A stretch of 11,895 nt of DNA from Candidatus Caenarcanales bacterium (lineage in GTDB: Bacteria; Cyanobacteriota; Vampirovibrionia; Caenarcaniphilales; Caenarcanaceae): positions 1-11,895 of the forward strand of contig CANLFK010000062.1 in the NCBI GenBank assembly GCA_947489925.1, in the 5' to 3' direction. Position 1 is the stretch's first letter, and each line of letters begins with the position of its first letter. The translations under genes and the position numbers were made by a program. Shown here piece by piece: positions 1 through 6,310 of this stretch. The notes beneath the pieces are model-generated. The model worked only from the letters and a program-made list of their open reading frames with translations. It did no database searches and was not told where the DNA came from.

Positions 1-184
1 GACCCAAAAATAACTCTAAGCCCAATTGAAAGCCCAATTAAAAGCCCAATTAAAAGACCCAAAAATAACTCTAAGCCCAATTAAAAGACCAATTCCAGAC
101 CCAAAAATAACTCTAAGCCCAATTAAAGACCCAAAAATAACTCTAAGCCCAATTCCAGACCCAAAAATAACTCTAAGCCCAATT
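1..184 (+). repeat. Tandem 27-nt repeat array encoding DPKITLSPI units
   Basis: Five essentially identical 27-nt units lie at 1-27, 56-82, 98-124, 128-154 and 158-184. The last three are spaced exactly 30 nt apart. Partial units (agcccaattaaa-like, encoding SPIK) fill the gap after unit 1. Read in the coding frame, each full unit gives the peptide DPKITLSPI followed by one variable residue (K, P or E). The array probably continues left of the window. Near-identity at the DNA level suggests recent expansion by slippage or unequal crossover. Units 2-5 share one frame and unit 1 is offset by one base. Confidence 0.9.
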
Positions 185-220
185 GAAACAGGATTACTAA
201 GCCCCGAAATTAACTCTTAA
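1..220 (+). pseudogene. 3' end of a repeat-protein gene, possibly frameshifted (partial)
   Basis: From base 1 one frame reads DPKITLSPIESPIKSPIK. It then loses register at the AAAA run (52-55) and stops at 82-84. The next frame carries the remaining four DPKITLSPI units, ends TGLLSPEINS and stops at 218-220. At the equivalent junction before unit 4 (125-127) there are three A's instead of four, and the frame is kept. One extra A therefore explains the break. An isolated frame could start at a TTG at 26-28, but it has no ribosome-binding site and begins inside the repeat, so I do not favour it. The Pro/Ser-rich peptide resembles a low-complexity spacer or surface-protein tail. No family is recognised. 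The array may also be non-coding. The start lies outside the window. Confidence 0.4.
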
Positions 221-267
221 TTTGGACTAACTCATTTAAAGTTTTGCTTTTTAATTAAGTCCAAATT
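219..267 (+). terminator. Inverted repeat downstream of the repeat ORF, possible weak terminator
   Basis: A perfect 10-bp inverted repeat (aatttggact at 219-228, agtccaaatt at 258-267) has a 29-nt loop and starts at the stop codon of the repeat ORF. The placement suits transcript termination or 3'-end stabilisation. The stem is AT-rich, the loop is long and no clean T-run follows, so an intrinsic terminator is uncertain. Confidence 0.35.
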
Positions 268-370
268 CATCTTATTAAGCTAAAAGTTATAAACAATAAT
301 TAAAATTAAGAAAAAATTATTTGCAATTTGATAATATTATTTTATTATTTCAATCTTATTATTTTAATTA

Positions 371-450
371 TATAAATTCGGTGACTACCCAAATCCGGGC
401 TTGATAAATAAATTGGGTTTATATGTCGAAATTCGGAGAAATTAAATAAG
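371..450 (+). promoter_or_regulatory. Candidate speD promoter and structured 5' leader
   Basis: A TATAAA box lies at 371-376 with no convincing -35. The following ~70 nt are the only GC-containing stretch in an AT-rich gap. ACCCAA (387-392) can pair with TTGGGT (413-418). The CCC at 388-390 can alternatively pair with GGG at 397-399, so two mutually exclusive hairpins are possible. An 8-nt direct repeat aaattcgg occurs at 374-381 and 429-436. A GGAG-like ribosome site (435-438) sits 12 nt before the speD ATG, next to the second repeat copy. I cannot match it to a known riboswitch class. A role in controlling speD is inference. Confidence 0.3.
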
Positions 451-903
451 ATGTTTGGACCCCATTTAGTATTAGAAGGCTATAATTGCCAGAATTCAAG
501 TAATTTAGGTAGCAAAGACGCTGTAAAAAGGTTTTTGTCTGAATTTCCAGCTAAAATCAATATGACAACCATTATGTCTCCGCAAGTTATGCACTATGAT
601 GGAGGAGATATTCCTGAAGATAATGGAATTTCTGGTTTTGTTATTATTGCTGAATCTCATATTGCTATTCATACTTTTGCAGAAAAAAACTTTTTTACAC
701 TTGATATTTTTTCTTGCAAGCCCTTTGATATAGAATTGGCAATTAAACATGTTTTAGGATTTTTTGCACCAGCTAACTATGATCATCAAATCTTTGACAG
801 GGGTCGTGAATTTCCTCGCTCTTTTGGCAAAGCTTCCGAGATTATAAAAACTGAAAGAAGTCAATTGCAACTGAATAATCAGCCCAAAATGCTTAAAGTT
901 TAA
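451..903 (+). CDS. speD: S-adenosylmethionine decarboxylase proenzyme
   Basis: SpeD removes the carboxyl group of SAM to give decarboxylated SAM, the aminopropyl donor for spermidine synthesis in the cytoplasm. The 150-residue protein is made as a proenzyme that cleaves itself to create a pyruvoyl cofactor. The diagnostic block is AESHIAIHTF. Ser69 is the predicted pyruvoyl residue (cleavage Glu68-Ser69), His74 the processing histidine and Cys89 (DIFSC) the proton donor. The 5- and 20-residue spacings match the Thermotoga-type enzyme. The N-terminus MFGPHLVLEGY is the usual first strand and supports the ATG at 451. The C-terminal extension after DRGREFPRSF is typical of the longer bacterial/archaeal subtype. 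argB follows after 8 nt, so the two are probably co-transcribed. No spermidine synthase gene is visible here. Confidence 0.93.
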   Translation: MFGPHLVLEGYNCQNSSNLGSKDAVKRFLSEFPAKINMTTIMSPQVMHYDGGDIPEDNGISGFVIIAESHIAIHTFAEKNFFTLDIFSCKPFDIELAIKHVLGFFAPANYDHQIFDRGREFPRSFGKASEIIKTERSQLQLNNQPKMLKV

Positions 904-911
904 ACCTAAAA

Positions 912-1781
912 ATGGTAATGATTGATAATCAAGATAGAGTTGCAGTTATTAGCGAAGCTTTACCTTATATTCGTAATTTTGCTGGCAAAACCTTTGTAAT
1001 AAAATACGGTGGAGCTAGCATGGCTAATGATACTTTAAAACAAAAAGTGATCGAAGATATTGCTTTATTAAGTTATATTGGCGTTTCACCAGTTATTGTG
1101 CATGGTGGAGGGGCTGAAATTAATCAGATGTTAAATCGTTTGAATATTAAAAGCCACTTTCACAAAGGCATTAGAATTACAGATCAAGAAACAATTGAAA
1201 TTGTCGAAATGATTTTAAGCGGAAAAGTTCAAAAAGAATTAGTTGGTTTATTAAATCAAGCTGGTGCAAAAGCAATTGGAATAGCGGGAAGAGATGGTGG
1301 ACTAATGAAAGCCAAAAAATTCACATCTGATGATGAAATAGATTGGGGTTTTACAGGCGAAATCGATTCGGTTAATCCACAAATTTTATATGATTTAATC
1401 GAAAAAAAATATTTACCACTTATTAGTTCATTAGCTCCAGATGAGGCGGGGCAAATTTATAATATTAATGCTGATATTGTGGCGGCTCAAATTGCTATTT
1501 CTTTAAAAGCCGAAAAATTAATTCTTTTGACGGACACGCCGGGTATTTTGAAAGATAAAAACGATAAAAACTCTTTAATTAAAAGCCTAAATATTGAATC
1601 AGCTAAAGCTTTAATTGAGCAAAAGATTATTAAAGATGGCATGATCCCCAAGGTTTTAAGCGGAATTAATGCCATTAATAATGGAGTAGGAGCAGTTCAT
1701 ATTTTAGATGGTACACATGAACATGTTTTATTGCTCGAAATTTTAAGCTCTGCTGGGGTTGGCTCAATGATTGTTAAATAA
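912..1781 (+). CDS. argB: Acetylglutamate kinase (N-acetyl-L-glutamate 5-phosphotransferase)
   Basis: ArgB phosphorylates N-acetylglutamate with ATP, the second step of arginine/ornithine synthesis in the cytoplasm. The 289-residue length is normal. Visible amino-acid-kinase motifs are the phosphate-binding IKYGGASM (30-37), VHGGGAEI with the Gly-rich turn, GIRITD, VEMIL, INQ/LNQAGAKAIGI-type core, YNINADIVAAQIA (N-acetylglutamate site) and LILLTDTPGIL (nucleotide site). The end AVHILDG...LLLEI...GVGSMIV is also standard. An N-terminal helix (SEALPYIRNFAGKTFVIKYGG) resembles the arginine-inhibited hexameric enzymes, so feedback inhibition is plausible. Variations from the commonest motifs include HGGGA for HGGGP. 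The start could be the ATG at 912 or the one at 918; neither has a clear ribosome site. It lies 8 nt after speD, consistent with translational coupling and shared control of polyamine precursors. Confidence 0.94.
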   Translation: MVMIDNQDRVAVISEALPYIRNFAGKTFVIKYGGASMANDTLKQKVIEDIALLSYIGVSPVIVHGGGAEINQMLNRLNIKSHFHKGIRITDQETIEIVEMILSGKVQKELVGLLNQAGAKAIGIAGRDGGLMKAKKFTSDDEIDWGFTGEIDSVNPQILYDLIEKKYLPLISSLAPDEAGQIYNINADIVAAQIAISLKAEKLILLTDTPGILKDKNDKNSLIKSLNIESAKALIEQKIIKDGMIPKVLSGINAINNGVGAVHILDGTHEHVLLLEILSSAGVGSMIVK

Positions 1782-1911
1782 GTAATTAATTAATACTCAA
1801 TAAAAATATAGACCTCTCATGAATTTAGTTTAGTAAGGTTTAAAGCTATTTGATTTGCGGGTAAGTAAATTACATATCTCAAAAGCCAGAAATTGTGAAT
1901 TAAAGATTAAG

Positions 1912-2727
1912 ATGCAAAAACCCAGTGAAAGCCTACTTTTAGACAATTTTCATCTTGTTAATGAAAGATACCGTGTAATCAGACTTTTGGCTCGTGGTGG
2001 AGAAGGTTATGTTTATTTAGTGCAAGATTCATATAATAATAATCAGATTTGTGTTATGAAGCAAATGTATTTAGGACCTTCTGACTTGCAAGGAATAGAG
2101 AAAGATTATCAATTATTTAGTAATTTATTTCATACAAATATTGTTCAAGTGCTTGATTTCTTCTGGGAAAATGATGTCTTTTTTGTCATTATGAATTTTA
2201 TTGCTGGCGAAAATATGAAAGATTATTTACGCAAATTAAGCAAGCCTGTCGAAGAAGCCAAAGTTTTGAATTGGGGTCTTAAACTGGCTCATATCTTACG
2301 CTTTTTGCATAATAAAAAACCTCTTCCCGTTTTCCATGCTGATATTGCTCCCGATAATATAGTTATTATGCCAAATGGAGAATTAGTTTTAATTGACTTT
2401 GGAATTGCAAGAGCTGGTTTTGATGCAGTTGGTTTGCGAGAAAATTATTCTGCTCCAGAACAAATGAATGGAATTTTGGATGCAAGTTGTGATGTTTATA
2501 GTTTAGGAGCGACACTTTATAAATGTTTAACCTTAAAAGATCAACCAGATCCAGCGGCAGACCCACGAAAAGACAATCCAAATATTAGTAATAAAACGGC
2601 TGAATTAATTAAAAAAGCAACAGCCAAAAGCAAATCTTCCTTTTTGGGATTAGTAAAAAACCGTTATGCAAATATTGATGAATTTATTGACGGCATACAT
2701 CAATGTTTTGTGCGGGAAAGGAAATAA
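1912..2727 (+). CDS. Small Hanks-type serine/threonine protein kinase with altered catalytic loop
   Basis: This is a 271-residue cytoplasmic protein that is almost entirely one eukaryotic-like kinase domain, with no membrane segment or sensor domain. Numbering is from the ATG at 1912. The Gly-rich loop is LARGGEGYVYL (26-36), with Ala at the first Gly. Lys50 (VMK) is the ATP-anchoring lysine. The catalytic loop is HADIAPDN (142-149), with Asp144 and Asn149 kept. DFG is at 162-164, APEQ at 181-184, and the CDVYSLGATLY helix at 193-203. The loop lacks the Arg of HRD and the Lys of DLKPxN (here Ala146). Activity is plausible but may be weak or unusual. The frame stays open to a TTG at 1855, adding 19 residues, but that start has no good ribosome site and the domain is complete without it. 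The substrate is unknown. It lies between argB and serA with its own flanking gaps. Confidence 0.82.
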   Translation: MQKPSESLLLDNFHLVNERYRVIRLLARGGEGYVYLVQDSYNNNQICVMKQMYLGPSDLQGIEKDYQLFSNLFHTNIVQVLDFFWENDVFFVIMNFIAGENMKDYLRKLSKPVEEAKVLNWGLKLAHILRFLHNKKPLPVFHADIAPDNIVIMPNGELVLIDFGIARAGFDAVGLRENYSAPEQMNGILDASCDVYSLGATLYKCLTLKDQPDPAADPRKDNPNISNKTAELIKKATAKSKSSFLGLVKNRYANIDEFIDGIHQCFVRERK

Positions 2728-2792
2728 ATACCAAAAGTAATAATTAATCAGGTTAAAATAACTTTTATCTTAAATATTATTATTTTACAAAT

Positions 2793-4379
2793 ATGCTAAA
2801 AGTTTTAATTACCGATTCATTAAGTGATTTAGGTCTTAATATTTTAAAAGAAGTAGCTGAAGTCAATTATGCACCTAATTTAAGCAAAGATAAAATCATT
2901 GAAATTATTGCTGACTATGATGCTTTATTGATTAGAAGTGGTACTCAAGTAGACAAAGATATTATTAATGCTTGTTCCGCTTCAATGAAAATTATTGGCA
3001 GAGCTGGTGTCGGAGTAGATAATATTGATGTTTCAGCCGCCACTCAAAAAGGTATTATTATTGTTAATTCACCCGATGGAAACACAACTGCCGCCGCCGA
3101 ACACACTGTCAGCATGATGTTAAGTTTGGCTCGCTTAATTCCATTAGCTGATAATTCTATGAAAAAAGGTGAATGGAATCGTTCTAAGTTTTTGGGAGTT
3201 GAATTAAACAAAAAAGTGCTCGGTGTCGTTGGTTTAGGCAAAATTGGCACTAAAGTTTGTCAAATCGCTCAAGCAATTGGTATGAAAATTTTGGGTTATG
3301 ATCCTTTAATTTCGCCAGAGAGAGCTAAAAATCTGAATATTAAATTAGTTTCTCTTGATGAAATTTGGTCTGAAAGCGACTTTATAACTTTGCATTTGCC
3401 AAAAACTGCTGAAACAGTCAATTTGATTAATAAAGAAACCTTAAGCAAAATGAAGCCCGAATTACGATTAGTTAATTGTGCTAGAGGTGGAATTATCAAT
3501 GAAGCAGATTTAGCAGAAGCCTTAAAAAATGGAATTATTGCTGGAGCAGCTTTAGATGTTTTTGACCATGAACCACTTGAAGGAAATAGCCCTCTGCGTG
3601 AATTAAAAGACAAAATTATTTTAACTCCTCATCTGGGAGCTAGCACCGAAGAAGCTCAAATAAATGTAGCAGTTGATGTCGCTGAGCAAATAAAAGAGGT
3701 TTTACAAGGCGGTTTTGCTCGTAGTGCCGTTAATTTACCCGGTTTTAGAGGTTTACTAATTGATGAATTAAAACCCAGCTTAGAATTGAGTTTGATTTTG
3801 GGATCATTTATTGAACAATTTTGTGGCTCAGCCAGACCAATAGAATTAATAATTGAATTAAAAGGTAATTTAACCAAAAAGCAAATTGAACCTTTAGTTT
3901 TAGCAGTTACAAAAGGCTTTTTGAGCAATAAGTTAGAAAATATTAGTTTTGTAAATGCCAAATTAATTGCCCAAGAAAAAGGCTTAAACATTATTGAAAG
4001 CAAATCTAGCGAAGAAAGTGATTATGCCGAAGAAATGATTTTGCATTTAAAAACTGATAAAGGAGACTTTTTGATAGCTGGAACTTTGCATAATAATAAA
4101 TTGCCTGTCATTACAAGACTCAATGATTATAATTTTTTTGCAATACCTTCTAAATATATGCTTTTAACTTTGCACCAAGATAAGCCGGGTACTATTGCTC
4201 GAATTTCAGGATTATTGGGTAATAATGGCATAAATATTAGCGGCATGAATTTGGGGCGTAAATCCGAGAAAGAAGAAGCTTTAATGATTTGTTCTTTAGA
4301 TGAAGCTATTCCTAAAGATATTTTAAGCCAAATCAAGCAGCTAGACGGCATTGAAAAAGCAACTTGTATTTTGATTTAA
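2793..4379 (+). CDS. serA: D-3-phosphoglycerate dehydrogenase, long form with ASB and ACT domains
   Basis: SerA oxidises 3-phosphoglycerate to 3-phosphohydroxypyruvate with NAD+, the first committed step of serine synthesis. The 528-residue length is that of the long (type I) enzymes. Order of domains: substrate-binding lobe (1-98 and 286-315), Rossmann NAD-binding lobe with GLGKIG (147-152) followed by Asp170, intervening allosteric-substrate-binding (ASB) region (~317-452), and C-terminal ACT domain (455-528, YMLLTLHQDKPGTIARISGLL...). The catalytic set is Arg231 (CARGG), Glu260 (DHEP) and His280 (TPHLG). GRAGVGVDNID is the usual substrate-loop signature. The ACT domain predicts serine feedback control. 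The ATG is preceded by an AT-rich stretch (a TATTAT at 2778-2783 lies 9 nt before it) and no Shine-Dalgarno. It is probably transcribed on its own. Confidence 0.95.
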   Translation: MLKVLITDSLSDLGLNILKEVAEVNYAPNLSKDKIIEIIADYDALLIRSGTQVDKDIINACSASMKIIGRAGVGVDNIDVSAATQKGIIIVNSPDGNTTAAAEHTVSMMLSLARLIPLADNSMKKGEWNRSKFLGVELNKKVLGVVGLGKIGTKVCQIAQAIGMKILGYDPLISPERAKNLNIKLVSLDEIWSESDFITLHLPKTAETVNLINKETLSKMKPELRLVNCARGGIINEADLAEALKNGIIAGAALDVFDHEPLEGNSPLRELKDKIILTPHLGASTEEAQINVAVDVAEQIKEVLQGGFARSAVNLPGFRGLLIDELKPSLELSLILGSFIEQFCGSARPIELIIELKGNLTKKQIEPLVLAVTKGFLSNKLENISFVNAKLIAQEKGLNIIESKSSEESDYAEEMILHLKTDKGDFLIAGTLHNNKLPVITRLNDYNFFAIPSKYMLLTLHQDKPGTIARISGLLGNNGINISGMNLGRKSEKEEALMICSLDEAIPKDILSQIKQLDGIEKATCILI

Positions 4380-4553
4380 ACAATAAACTTTACAAACTAC
4401 CTCAGGAAATAAAATATTTAAAAACTATGAGCGACCTTTTAGAGAGCTGTTAATTTAATTTATTATTTTAATTGTCCAGACTTTTTAATTTATATCAGTT
4501 AAAAAAATTTAATTTTGAGCTTTTTACGAACATAAGTTAATATAATTTACACA
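4380..4553 (+). promoter_or_regulatory. Intergenic region with TATAAT box just before the next start codon
   Basis: This is an AT-rich gap. A perfect TATAAT (4541-4546) ends 7 nt before the TTG start at 4554, so transcription would begin at or one base before the start codon. The nearest -35-like TTGAGC (4515-4520) is 20 nt upstream of the box, longer than ideal. I see no convincing hairpin terminator after serA. Confidence 0.4.
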
Positions 4554-5375
4554 TTGTTGAATTTATCTAAATCTGTGTCTAAAGTATCATTGCCAAAAGT
4601 ATTATTGTTTTCTGGAGTAAGTCTGGCGGCTATTGCTTTAAATCCAGCTAGTGCTTTAGAGAAAAAAACAACTTCAGTTCTTCTCGCTAATGAAAGGACT
4701 GAGATTAGTAGTTTAAATACGGCTAAGCTTCCAAATCCTGTAAATCCTGTAGATCTTGCAAATCCTGATAATTTAATTATTCAGTTAAAAAAACAAAGTC
4801 AAGTTTTCAAGACTCTACAAAGTGAACTAAAAAAATTAGAAGCTAGTTCTGAAACAAATTTAGAAAGGGCAGCTGCGATTAAAGAACAAATTAAAAGTTT
4901 AGAAAAACAAATAAAAAGTTTGAAAGAACAAATTGCAGCTCAAAAAAAACAAATAAAAAATTTAGAAGAAAAGAACACTGCGGCTTGTAATGCTTTAGGA
5001 AAGTCTGTGGAAGGAATTGAATCAACAATAACTTTGCTAGAAGAGAAACAAGTTCAAGCTTCTCTTTTTAGTCTAAGTACTCCAGAGTTTATTTCTTCTC
5101 TTGTGGCTGGAGGTTTATTAGGATTAGGAGGCGGTGCTGTTTTTATCAACTCAAAGAAGCCTAAAAGTGATACCCAAAGTAAACCAGAAAAGCCTAACTA
5201 TTATTTACCAGTTGCATCTTTTGTTGCTGGTGTTGTAGCACTTCCGCTAGGAGTTAATGCGTACAAGATTAGTATAGTTGCACCTGAAATAAAAACAACC
5301 TATGAGCAACTACTGAAGATAACAAATCCAGCCTTAACTGCGGGGCGAGAGCAACTAAAAATTTGTAATAAATAA
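4554..5375 (+). CDS. Unrecognised exported coiled-coil protein with two C-terminal membrane segments
   Basis: A 273-residue protein with no family I recognise. Residues 1-34 look like a signal peptide: basic Lys/Ser-rich start, hydrophobic core VLLFSGVSLAAIAL, and ASA before the predicted cut at 34/35. A short Asn-Pro-rich stretch (NPVNPVDLANPDN, 61-73) follows. Residues ~75-166 form a Lys/Gln/Glu-rich coiled coil with near-repeats (IKEQIKSLEKQIKSLKEQI). Two hydrophobic segments lie at ~178-198 (Gly-rich, LVAGGLLGLGGGAVF) and ~217-236 (LPVASFVAGVVALPLGV), separated by a Lys/Ser/Pro loop. The likely topology is an extracytoplasmic coiled coil anchored by a helical hairpin. The two cysteines are 145 and 271. 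TTG is the start; an in-frame stop at 4533 and no upstream ATG limit alternatives. A function cannot be assigned. Confidence 0.72.
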   Translation: MLNLSKSVSKVSLPKVLLFSGVSLAAIALNPASALEKKTTSVLLANERTEISSLNTAKLPNPVNPVDLANPDNLIIQLKKQSQVFKTLQSELKKLEASSETNLERAAAIKEQIKSLEKQIKSLKEQIAAQKKQIKNLEEKNTAACNALGKSVEGIESTITLLEEKQVQASLFSLSTPEFISSLVAGGLLGLGGGAVFINSKKPKSDTQSKPEKPNYYLPVASFVAGVVALPLGVNAYKISIVAPEIKTTYEQLLKITNPALTAGREQLKICNK

Positions 5376-5808
5376 CTATTCTTATTAGATAAACATTCTT
5401 TCTATTAGTATTTTTTTCCTAAACATTAAAAAATTAAAAATACCTCTCTTTCAGCTCTTGAATAGTTGTAATTTTGTAGTTTAAACCCATATACAATCTG
5501 TGAAGCTGTCTAGTGAATTGGACGGCTATTAGTATCTCTGTCTGATGTAACACTCTGACCAACATGGTGAATCATCTCTTTAAAAGACTATCTTTAATTC
5601 TTCTTAATCTTGGTATCGTGTAGAAAGTCGCTGGAGGCACGCTATCCTTTTTCGAATTGAGTGTGATATTTTATAGCTGGATTAATCCTTGATAACACAA
5701 TAAGATGAAAGAAAGTAATTTAGCAGCAATACTAACCAATGGTGCTAGGTTGAAAAAAGCATGAGTTTAGTTTATTAATGAGAGTTAGAACCAAAAACAA
5801 AAAAACTC
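5376..5808. other. Non-coding or degenerate stretch before the transposase relic
   Basis: No gene longer than ~45 codons is open on either strand. A 43-codon minus-strand frame (5434-5565) has no recognisable product. Local composition is somewhat less AT-rich than true intergenic gaps nearby (e.g. 5480-5660), suggesting decayed coding DNA. The right end holds one arm of the 9-bp inverted repeat catgagttt (5760-5768) / aaactcatg (5803-5811), with a 34-nt loop. The second arm overlaps the presumed start of the broken transposase, so this may be part of an IS end. Confidence 0.5.
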
Positions 5809-6046
5809 ATGGATAATAATTTTCTCATACTTTGCATATTTTTTTGTAGATGAAAACCTAACAATAAAATGGGAAAGAGACAGCCAAAGTAAATTAAGTG
5901 TCAGCTAAATAGTAACTATTGGAGTATTGTACACATTGAAAGAAGTCGGTCAGAGAGAGTTTTATCGGTGGCTAGAATATAATCATAAAAAAGTAGCTTC
6001 CCGCACACAAAAGTACAAAAACTACTGGCTAATAAACCTTTCATAA
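5809..6046 (+). pseudogene. Broken DDE transposase, N-terminal part (IS remnant)
   Basis: From the ATG at 5809 the frame gives MDNNFLILCIFF, then breaks at a run of seven T's (5839-5845). With one T fewer it would continue FVDENLTIKWERDSQSKLSVS to a TAA at 5906. The same frame goes on IVTIGVLYTLKEVGQREFYRWLEYN and ends at a second stop (6044). The TIGVLYTLKxVGQRxFYRWLE block, preceded by KLSxSE-like residues (the TAA sits where Glu is expected), matches from memory the N-terminal region of IS4/IS5/IS982-like DDE transposases. No catalytic core is recognisable downstream. It therefore carries a frameshift, a nonsense codon and a truncation. It is a relic, not an active element. The exact IS family is uncertain. 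Confidence 0.5.
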
Positions 6047-6154
6047 TTTATAAAACCAAAAACTTTAAGTAAACAATTTAAACCACTTTTTTATAATTCA
6101 ACTAAAATTTTTTGGGTTTTCCATGCTTTTCACACCCGAATTAAGTATTAAACC

Positions 6155-6292
6155 AAATTACACTCAGACGAAGCAGAAGGTTTTATTTATTTGTTATGGA
6201 TTTACGCTAAACAAAAGAAGAAAGACTCAGACTGGCAAAAGAGAAGGCAATACAAAGAAGTAATTGTGAGTTTGGATAAATTAAGCGAATAA
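6155..6292 (+). pseudogene. Remnant 3' end of a second TPR-protein gene
   Basis: This 46-codon open stretch reads KLHSDEAEGFIYLLWIYA, then KQKKKDSDWQKRRQYKEVIVSLDKLSE and a TAA. It is plainly homologous to the last 58 residues of the intact TPR protein encoded just downstream (9238-9412). It lacks 13 internal codons (39 nt). The missing piece in the intact gene lies between two copies of caaaaagac (9299-9307 and 9338-9346), so slippage between direct repeats explains it. A TAA in the same frame (6149-6151) lies just upstream and homology stops there. Homology extends past the stop through actggcataaa and ttttattatga. It is the tail of a former tandem paralogue or a partial duplication. Confidence 0.85.
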
Positions 6293-6310
6293 ACTGGCAT
6301 AAATTTTATT

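Noticed and set aside
1..184. CRISPR array
   Set aside because: Spacing between units is 3-28 nt of repeat-derived sequence with no unique spacers, and the units translate in frame as a peptide repeat.
26..220. A stand-alone 64-codon gene starting at TTG
   Set aside because: The start falls inside the repeat, without a ribosome site. The adjoining frame carries the same peptide from the window edge, so a frame-shifted 3' end of a longer gene is more likely.
382..440. Known SAM riboswitch upstream of speD
   Set aside because: A GGTGA...CCGG...CTTG order faintly recalls SAM-II, but the pseudoknot pairing and conserved core are absent. Kept only as an unclassified leader.
1855..1911. N-terminal extension of the kinase from a TTG
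   Set aside because: It has no ribosome site, adds 19 residues unrelated to the kinase fold, and an ATG at 1912 precedes the complete domain.
3296..4003. Minus-strand open frames of 105 and 115 codons inside serA
   Set aside because: They are antisense to well-conserved SerA domains, with low-complexity products and no motifs; they are shadows of the plus-strand codon bias.
4428..4454. Tiny ORF ATG...TAA (MSDLLESC) after serA
   Set aside because: Eight codons with no ribosome site or attenuator-like structure; expected by chance.
5434..5565. 43-codon minus-strand ORF
   Set aside because: There is no recognisable product, no ribosome site, and it sits in degenerate DNA; chance is sufficient.
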